A stretch of DNA of 18,803 nt from assembly GCA_016180165.1 (NCBI GenBank), contig JACPBU010000111.1, forward strand, positions 1 to 18,803, written 5' to 3'. The stretch comes from Candidatus Woesearchaeota archaeon. Its GTDB lineage: Archaea > Nanobdellota > Nanobdellia > Woesearchaeales > JACPBV01. This document shows positions 14,459 through 18,803 of the stretch, in pieces. Position 1 is the stretch's first letter. The number at the start of each line of letters is the position of its first letter. Below the pieces are notes generated by a model. That model did not search any database. It had not been told where the DNA came from and was given only the letters and a program-made list of their open reading frames with translations. Position numbers and translations under genes: made by a program.

Positions 14459-15070
14459 ATGGGGAAGTTGAAAAAAAGCGGCATTCCAAACTTTTTTGTA
14501 TCGCTGATAGCTCTAACGCTCCTGATTCTCATTTCATCTTGCCAGACGACAGGAAAATCGATTGCAGGGATCCAGCCGGGAGAAAATTTCCGTGCAGAAA
14601 GGTCAGCCAACGGAAACACTATAACTATTGAGCTTGCTTATCCGCCTTCACTGCAGGATTCAGAAGTTGTGGTGATTGCAGAGAAGACAGCTGAGGGTCT
14701 CGCAGTTATTGATGGATCAATCAGCCCATCACCAGATTTCAAGACTGGCAGCCTTATGGTCTGGCTATTCTCTAAAGGCGCAGATCAGTCTTTAGGAACA
14801 TTCCAAATCACCAGGCGTATTCCTCCGATGATCTCCTATCAGGTGCAGGGAACTCCAGTTTCAGGTTCAGCTTTTAAGGGAAAATGGGGATTGAAGAATG
14901 CAGCCCTGGAAGGAGAAATCTTATCACCTGCTTCTTCAGCGAATCAGGGAAGCGGCAGTACGGGAACCGGTGGCTCCGGTTCAGGTGCAGGTAACACTGG
15001 AAGCGGAGATTCCTCCGCAGGGCAGGGTACCGCAGGCAGTGGAACATCAGCTATGGGAGCCTTAAATTAA
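14459..15070 (+). CDS. Lipoprotein with Gly/Ser-rich tail (203 aa)
   Basis: A TTG at 14456 precedes it, but ATG 14459 gives MGKLKKSGIPNFF with a normal signal sequence: basic start, helix at 12-25, then LISSC with lipidation Cys28. After Cys28 comes QTTGKS. The rest (30-160) looks beta-rich (ITIELAYPPSLQDSEVVVIAEKT; SLMVWLFSKGADQSLG), possibly a carbohydrate- or cohesin-like sandwich, not assigned. The last 40 residues are nearly all Gly, Ser, Thr and Ala, a flexible tail. It is separated from the next lipoprotein gene by a miniature mobile element; before that insertion the gap would have been about 38 bases, so the two were probably one operon. Confidence 0.82.
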   Translation: MGKLKKSGIPNFFVSLIALTLLILISSCQTTGKSIAGIQPGENFRAERSANGNTITIELAYPPSLQDSEVVVIAEKTAEGLAVIDGSISPSPDFKTGSLMVWLFSKGADQSLGTFQITRRIPPMISYQVQGTPVSGSAFKGKWGLKNAALEGEILSPASSANQGSGSTGTGGSGSGAGNTGSGDSSAGQGTAGSGTSAMGALN

Positions 15071-15072
15071 TA

Positions 15073-15080
15073 ACAGAGCA
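15073..15080. repeat. 8-bp target duplication, left copy
   Basis: ACAGAGCA, directly adjacent to the left end of the element and identical to 15212-15219. Confidence 0.85.
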
Positions 15081-15211
15081 GTATTTGTTTAGCATCCTTA
15101 AGTCGAAACGCCTTTGCTTTTACTTTAAGTCCGTCGCGGGGGGACGCCCCCTACGGGGACGCAGGACAACCAAATCCACCGTCGAGCGTTTCGAAGATGC
15201 TAAACAAATAC
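15081..15211. mobile_element. Miniature inverted-repeat transposable element (MITE), copy 2, 131 bp
   Basis: Perfect 16-bp terminal inverted repeats: GTATTTGTTTAGCATC (15081-15096) and GATGCTAAACAAATAC (15196-15211). A further TCGAAACGC/GCGTTTCGA pair lies at 15103-15111 and 15186-15194. The core holds AGTCCGTCGCGGGGG (15128-15142), a CCCC/GGGG hairpin and GGGACGCAGGAC (15156-15167), all but the hairpin shared with copy 1. Exact 8-bp direct repeats flank the ends. There is no transposase gene in the window, so movement must depend on one elsewhere. An 8-bp duplication is made by several DDE transposase families; I cannot choose one from ends alone. It has split two lipoprotein genes. Confidence 0.92.
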
Positions 15212-15219
15212 ACAGAGCA
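15212..15219. repeat. 8-bp target duplication, right copy
   Basis: ACAGAGCA, exact match of 15073-15080, immediately after the right inverted repeat. Confidence 0.85.
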
Positions 15220-15241
15220 TTATATCCTAAACACGGAGTGG
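15220..15241 (+). promoter_or_regulatory. TATA-like box and ribosome binding site for second lipoprotein gene
   Basis: TTATATCC (15220-15227) starts directly after the target duplication and lies 20 bases before the ATG, but GGAGTGG (15235-15241) is also a good ribosome binding site 6 bases upstream of it. A leaderless start and a longer upstream transcript are both possible. A binding site next to the TATA box, if any, would now be the duplicated target DNA. Confidence 0.4.
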
Positions 15242-15247
15242 TAAAAC

Positions 15248-17341
15248 ATGAGAAAAAGCGCAATGTTTTTTTTGGCATTAATAGTGGCTGCCATGGTCAT
15301 CTCTGCCTGTAAACCGACAGGAAAAGCTTTTGAGCTGAATGCTGCTGCTCAGCATAATATAAAAAATTTTTTCCTGGCGACCGGCAGCTCTGCCTTGACG
15401 TTTTACTTCAACGATGGTGAAAATGCTCCAACCATCTTAGCAGGAGAAATTTCCAAGCTTGCAGGCCATACTGGCATACAGGCTTTCACCGGCCTTGGTA
15501 TTTTTGACCCGGCTACAATCGACAATGGGATTCTTATTATCACTTTAGATGATTCTCAGGGGATGGCAAGCCTTCCAGCAACCGCTCAATCGGCAGTCGC
15601 ATCTGTTTCCATTAATCTTCCGCAAGGAAGCGTCGCTATATCTTTGATTGAATCAGGAGACTTAGCTGCCGACCATAATGATAACCTTATCATCGTTGCC
15701 TCCAGCCAGGCAGCTTTAATGTCATTTGTCTCATGGGCGATTGGAAATACTGACGATACTCTAACTTACAGTGCATTTGGCGACCAAAAATCAATCATTT
15801 TTGATGGAACCGCCCACACAATAAGCGGAGCTATTCAAAATTGTGCTGATGGAACTCCTAACGGGCAGTGCCAGGCAGGTGCCAATGGGAATACGGGAAA
15901 CAGATGTGTAGGGGGAGCGCTTGGAATCGATATTACAAACTGCCCTCTCTCCGTCATAACCAATCCGGTGCAATTGGTGGAATCCAATAGGGATTTTCCT
16001 TCAGGTGTGAAAACTCGTGGCGACGTGATTACTATAACTCTAAATGTGCATAGGGTAATCCTCCCCCCTACGGGGCCCAAGGGATATGCTATTAAGGAAA
16101 TTCTCCCCCTCGGGGTTGTTTATAGATCATCAAATATAGCGCCGATGGGAAACGGAGCGCAAACGGCAGGTGGAGTTTCAACTCTCACTTGGTTGGTCGG
16201 TATGGGGGACAACAATGACAAGATTATCACTTATGATGTAGAACTTACTCAGGAAGGTTCCTTGGATTTTTCCGGAATTGTTAGTTATACTCGCCCTGAA
16301 ACTGAGGCTTCCTCTCCAGTCATTGATGAGTTTAGTGTTTCTGGTTCCTCACAGATAGCTGTCTCACCTCCTTTTAACCAGGTTTGTACCGACGACGATG
16401 GTGATGGATTTGGAAGGGCTGGAACCACTTTAAGCCAATGCCCCAGCACGGGTGCAGATTGCCATGACAACTCAGACCCCACATCCGGAGCAGCTAATGA
16501 TTTTCCCGGAGCTACAGAGCAGTGTGATGGAAGAGACAATAATTGTGATGGCGCTATCGATAATCTCCTTTCTGGATTCTTTTCCCCATGCGGTATAAGC
16601 ACCGGAGAATGTGAAACTGGAACTCTTGCTTGTGTGGCAGGAAGCACAGTTTGCCAGGGAGGAGCCCATCCTTCACCAGAGACTATCACCCCGTGCGATG
16701 GAAAAGATAACGACTGCAACGGGTATAATGATGACACTTTGAATTGTGCATGTACCAACGGCCAGACAGAAGTGTGCGGAGCAGGAGAATGTTCTGGTCA
16801 ACGAACCTGCAGCATGGGAGTATATGGTCCATGCCTTAAGCCAGATGGAAGCGACGCTTTGTCTTATTCCGCCGAAGAGATATGTTTTGATGGAAATAAG
16901 GACAGCGATTGTGATGGGAGCCCAAATAATGGGTGCACAGCCATAGAAAATGAATTTACTAGGATTCTTTCGGCAGCGCCAGCGCAAAAAGGAGTATTGC
17001 CCGTAATGGGTGCTTCCGGCCAGGACAGAAACATCCTTATTAATGTGAATGGGAAGTTCAGATTAACCCGGGCGCTTACGGCAAGCGGCTCTGTTGCCAC
17101 CTTCTGCACTCAATACGCTTCGGACCTTGCAAATGCCGGAACTATCATCTCAGTTGGAGGGCCATGTGCAAACCCAGTTTCCGAAAGTATATTTCCCTTT
17201 TCCGGGGATTGTTCAGCCTCTATTGCAGACGTATCATGCGAAATTAAGATGGTTCAAAATGTCCAGCTTTGCCCAGGTATCAACAAGCGATTTAGGCAAG
17301 GGAAAGCGAATTATGACCGATGTTGGTGGATTCAGTGTTGA
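15248..17341 (+). CDS. Surface lipoprotein with DUF11-like, MopE-like metal-binding and S-layer-like segments
   Basis: 697 aa. Signal sequence MRKSAMFFLALIVAAMVISAC with lipidation Cys21, followed by KPTGKA. Residues about 35-190 are a beta/alpha domain with S-layer-like wording (NLIIVASSQAALMSFVSWAI). Residues 230-370 resemble a DUF11-like sandwich (VITITLNVHRV...GYAIKEILPLGV). From 379 come MopE-type putative metal-binding motifs: DDDGDGFG...DCHDNSDP...FPGATEQCDGRDNNCDGAID, then CDGKDNDCNG near 482, and CFDGNKDSDCDG near 545. Acidic loops suggest calcium or copper binding outside the cell. GGPCANP near 636 recalls archaeal S-layer proteins. The last 25 residues (RFRQGKANYDRCWWIQC) look unnatural: the next frame gives a smoother end (MTDVGGFSVESVNSLP, to 17363), so a late frameshift is possible. 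Confidence 0.82.
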   Translation: MRKSAMFFLALIVAAMVISACKPTGKAFELNAAAQHNIKNFFLATGSSALTFYFNDGENAPTILAGEISKLAGHTGIQAFTGLGIFDPATIDNGILIITLDDSQGMASLPATAQSAVASVSINLPQGSVAISLIESGDLAADHNDNLIIVASSQAALMSFVSWAIGNTDDTLTYSAFGDQKSIIFDGTAHTISGAIQNCADGTPNGQCQAGANGNTGNRCVGGALGIDITNCPLSVITNPVQLVESNRDFPSGVKTRGDVITITLNVHRVILPPTGPKGYAIKEILPLGVVYRSSNIAPMGNGAQTAGGVSTLTWLVGMGDNNDKIITYDVELTQEGSLDFSGIVSYTRPETEASSPVIDEFSVSGSSQIAVSPPFNQVCTDDDGDGFGRAGTTLSQCPSTGADCHDNSDPTSGAANDFPGATEQCDGRDNNCDGAIDNLLSGFFSPCGISTGECETGTLACVAGSTVCQGGAHPSPETITPCDGKDNDCNGYNDDTLNCACTNGQTEVCGAGECSGQRTCSMGVYGPCLKPDGSDALSYSAEEICFDGNKDSDCDGSPNNGCTAIENEFTRILSAAPAQKGVLPVMGASGQDRNILINVNGKFRLTRALTASGSVATFCTQYASDLANAGTIISVGGPCANPVSESIFPFSGDCSASIADVSCEIKMVQNVQLCPGINKRFRQGKANYDRCWWIQC

Positions 17342-17363
17342 ATCAGTTAACTCACTGCCCTAG

Positions 17364-17620
17364 CCACTCTATTTTAAAAGGATGTTTAGTGTCATAGCCT
17401 TAGGCTGGGATACATGGACAAGGCCTATTCATGCATTTCTGCTACCCCTTTACCTGCCTTCTTGAACTCATAATCTCCTGAACCTTGTAAGGCACAATAG
17501 GCAAATACCTATATTTGAGCTATTTTTCTGTCTTTTCGCCATATTCTTCCCATTATCTCCCTTACCCCCATTATCCCCTCTTATTTCTCGACTTGCCACT
17601 TGCCACCACCAGCCGCGGGC
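17364..17620. other. Gene-free stretch upstream of the small conserved-looking gene
   Basis: No gene or RNA recognised. The second half is pyrimidine-rich: CCCATTATC occurs twice about 18 bases apart (near 17549 and 17567), then CTTGCCA is repeated in tandem (about 17592-17605). A small ATAGG/CCTAT hairpin sits near 17500. These may be leader or control features, but I cannot name one. Confidence 0.4.
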
Positions 17621-17628
17621 TATTTAAA
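17621..17628 (+). promoter_or_regulatory. TATA box upstream of the small protein/radA operon
   Basis: TATTTAAA predicts transcription start near 17650, giving a leader of about 155 bases if translation begins at 17806, or about 15 if at 17665. Confidence 0.55.
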
Positions 17629-17805
17629 TGACTCCCGCTCTATACTACTTGTTGCATACAGGTGATGGCGCGCAATAATGCATCCAAAATGCATCAGCGC
17701 ACAATCATCATTCCATGCAGCCCTCACCCCTCGGAAGCCTGCGAAAGCTTGCACTTCCTAACTAAAGGGGATGAAACAAAACGCGAAAGCAATGAGGCGA
17801 TTAAC

Positions 17806-18177
17806 ATGGAGATAAATAAATTAAGTCAGGTAAATCAGATGGGTCAGATAGGGCAGATAAGTCAGATAAATCAGATAAATTCAGGCCAGGAAGGTAAAAA
17901 CCTGCCGGATAAAAAGTTCAGCACAGGTGCTGTTGCTGTAACTATCTGGAAAAATAACGGCACCAACAAAACAACTGGCGGTGCAGTAACCTACAACACC
18001 ATCAAGATTGAGAGGAGATACAAAGACAAGCAGGGCAATTGGCAGTCGAGTTCTTATTTTAGGATAAATGACCTACCTAAAGCTGCCCTTGCAGTCCAGA
18101 AAGCATACGAGCATCTTGTCCTTCGCGGGCAAGATCCTTTGGCTGCCGAAGATGCCAGTGAGGAATATATCTATTAG
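17806..18177 (+). CDS. Small conserved-looking protein upstream of radA (123 aa)
   Basis: The frame reaches GTG 17662/ATG 17665, but ATG 17806 has GAGGCGA five bases upstream, close to the archaeal GGAGGTGA ideal, and the extra 47 residues look unlike a folded protein; I favour 17806 with modest certainty. Residues 6-24 are a Gln/Ile/Asn repeat (NQMGQIGQISQINQI) from a 9-base tandem repeat. The folded part reads FSTGAVAVTIWKN...GGAVTYNTIKIERRYKD...NWQSSSYFRINDLPKAALAVQKAYEHLVL: three or four strands and a C-terminal helix, with basic, aromatic strands that suit nucleic-acid binding. From memory similar proteins sit near radA in DPANN archaea; I have no name for them. The gene is 27 bases before radA, in the same operon, so a recombination role is likely but inferred. 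Confidence 0.72.
   Translation: MEINKLSQVNQMGQIGQISQINQINSGQEGKNLPDKKFSTGAVAVTIWKNNGTNKTTGGAVTYNTIKIERRYKDKQGNWQSSSYFRINDLPKAALAVQKAYEHLVLRGQDPLAAEDASEEYIY
17822..17880 (+). repeat. 9-base tandem repeat coding for (N/S/G)QI
   Basis: About six imperfect units of type AATCAGATA run in frame and code for xQI/xQM/xQV triplets at the start of the small protein. The length is probably variable between relatives by slippage. Confidence 0.6.
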
Positions 18178-18193
18178 CAATATCTATCAAACA

Positions 18194-18199
18194 AGGTGA
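18194..18199 (+). promoter_or_regulatory. Ribosome binding site of radA
   Basis: AGGTGA, five bases before ATG 18205, matches the archaeal 16S anti-Shine-Dalgarno partner and fixes the start of radA. Confidence 0.65.
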
Positions 18200-18204
18200 A
18201 ACCG

Positions 18205-18803
18205 ATGAAAAACAATAAAAAGGATGCTTCATACACTCAAGCCCAGGAGCTTGTCTTAGAGGAGCCTATAGCTATGAACGGGACAATGGATGGAACGATG
18301 AACCCAGCAGTAAACGAAGATGGAGAGCTTCAGGAAGAAGCGCAGGAGGTTAAGAAATCCCCCAAAGGAGAAAAAGCTACTCAGCTTTCTGACCTTCCGG
18401 GTGTTGGCCCGGCTACTGCTGAGAAGCTCGCTACAGTTGGTTATACTGATCTTATGGCCGTTGCTGTTGCAAACCCCGGAGAGCTAATTGAAATAACTGG
18501 TATGAGCCTGGCTTCAGCGAAAAAGGTGATAGCCGCCGCCCGTGCATCATTAGACATGGGCTTCCAGTCAGGGGAAGACCTTCTTAAAAAAAGAGGAAAT
18601 GTCTTCAGGATATCCACCGGAAGCAAGGCGTTTGATGCCCTGATGGGTGGAGGTTTTGAGACCGGAGCGATTACCGAGTGCTTTGGCCAGTATGGCTCAA
18701 GTAAGACTCAATTGGCTCATCAGCTGGCGATTAATGTACAAAAGCAATACCCTGGCTCTGGGGTGGTTTACATAGACACTGAAAACACTTTCAGGCCGGA
18801 GCG
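18205..18803 (+). CDS. radA: RadA recombinase, 3'-truncated by the window edge
   Basis: The first 199 residues are present; the gene runs off the window. A long acidic N-terminal extension (1-57, including AMNGTMDGTMNPAVNEDGELQEE) precedes the usual helix-hairpin-helix domain (58-113: LPGVGPATAEKLATVGYTD ... EITGMSLASAKKVI). The linker motif is F-Q-S-G, a variant of the FxxA polymerisation motif, then the RecA core: FRISTGSKAFDALMGGGFETGAITE. The Walker A at 161-168 reads GQYGSSKT; in most RadA proteins the sixth residue is Gly (GxxGSGKT), here Ser166. RadA forms filaments on single-stranded DNA and carries out strand exchange in homologous recombination, working with RPA, also encoded here. 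Confidence 0.93.
   Translation, partial: MKNNKKDASYTQAQELVLEEPIAMNGTMDGTMNPAVNEDGELQEEAQEVKKSPKGEKATQLSDLPGVGPATAEKLATVGYTDLMAVAVANPGELIEITGMSLASAKKVIAAARASLDMGFQSGEDLLKKRGNVFRISTGSKAFDALMGGGFETGAITECFGQYGSSKTQLAHQLAINVQKQYPGSGVVYIDTENTFRPE

Noticed and set aside
15085..15312. Open frame running from the element into the second lipoprotein gene
   Set aside because: It crosses the mobile element and overlaps the lipoprotein signal sequence in another frame; not a gene.
16385..16940. Dockerin or EF-hand calcium-binding repeats
   Set aside because: The Asp/Asn-rich motifs match the MopE-type CDGxDNDCDG pattern with Cys, not the DxDxDG loop plus helix of dockerins, apart from one DDDGDGFG stretch.
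17662..17805. N-terminal extension of the small radA-linked protein
   Set aside because: The ATG at 17806 has a good ribosome binding site, and the extra residues look unlike a folded protein. It is not fully excluded, since the TATA box would also suit a start at 17665.

Overview
The window looks like archaeal DNA, most plausibly from a DPANN-type lineage (Woesearchaeota/Pacearchaeota-like; the lineage is inferred, not shown). It carries an archaeal RPA with a winged-helix/OB/zinc layout and the start of a RadA recombinase. AT-rich TATA boxes lie about 20-27 nt upstream of many start codons, giving leaderless-type promoters. Many short proteins begin with a basic KRG/KKG-type tract followed by one membrane helix, and two lipoproteins have standard lipoboxes.

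Layout. 1-4525: three co-oriented genes for membrane-anchored proteins (partial 312 aa, 47 aa, about 1139 aa). 4536-5165: a reverse-strand anchored protein. 5360-6857: an AbiEi/AbiEii-type toxin-antitoxin pair. 6879-7731: two overlapping prepilin-like genes. 7732-8344: a gene-free stretch packed with palindromes. 8345-8960: a VapB/VapC-type pair. 9236-13228: four co-oriented anchored proteins, led by an amidase_3-type (murein amidase-like) enzyme and ending with a Cys-rich protein carrying an Fn3-like C-terminus. 13265-14338: RPA. 14459-17341: two lipoproteins, the second with MopE-like metal-binding motifs and S-layer-like traits. 17806-18177: a small conserved-looking protein. 18205-end: RadA, cut by the window edge.

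The likely theme is an envelope or surface assembly whose parts carry pilin-like N-termini, with two toxin-antitoxin cassettes and mobile palindromic DNA lying between its segments, followed by a recombination/repair cluster (RPA, small protein, RadA).

The clearest unrecorded-looking item is a miniature inverted-repeat element present twice. The copy at 15081-15211 has perfect 16-bp terminal inverted repeats and a perfect 8-bp flanking duplication. The copy at 7854-8050 has a near-perfect 8-bp duplication (7 of 8) and has landed inside an older 15-bp palindrome. A lone end occurs at 8986-8998. Immediately downstream of the first copy, 8081-8202 can fold as a three-way junction of unknown role.
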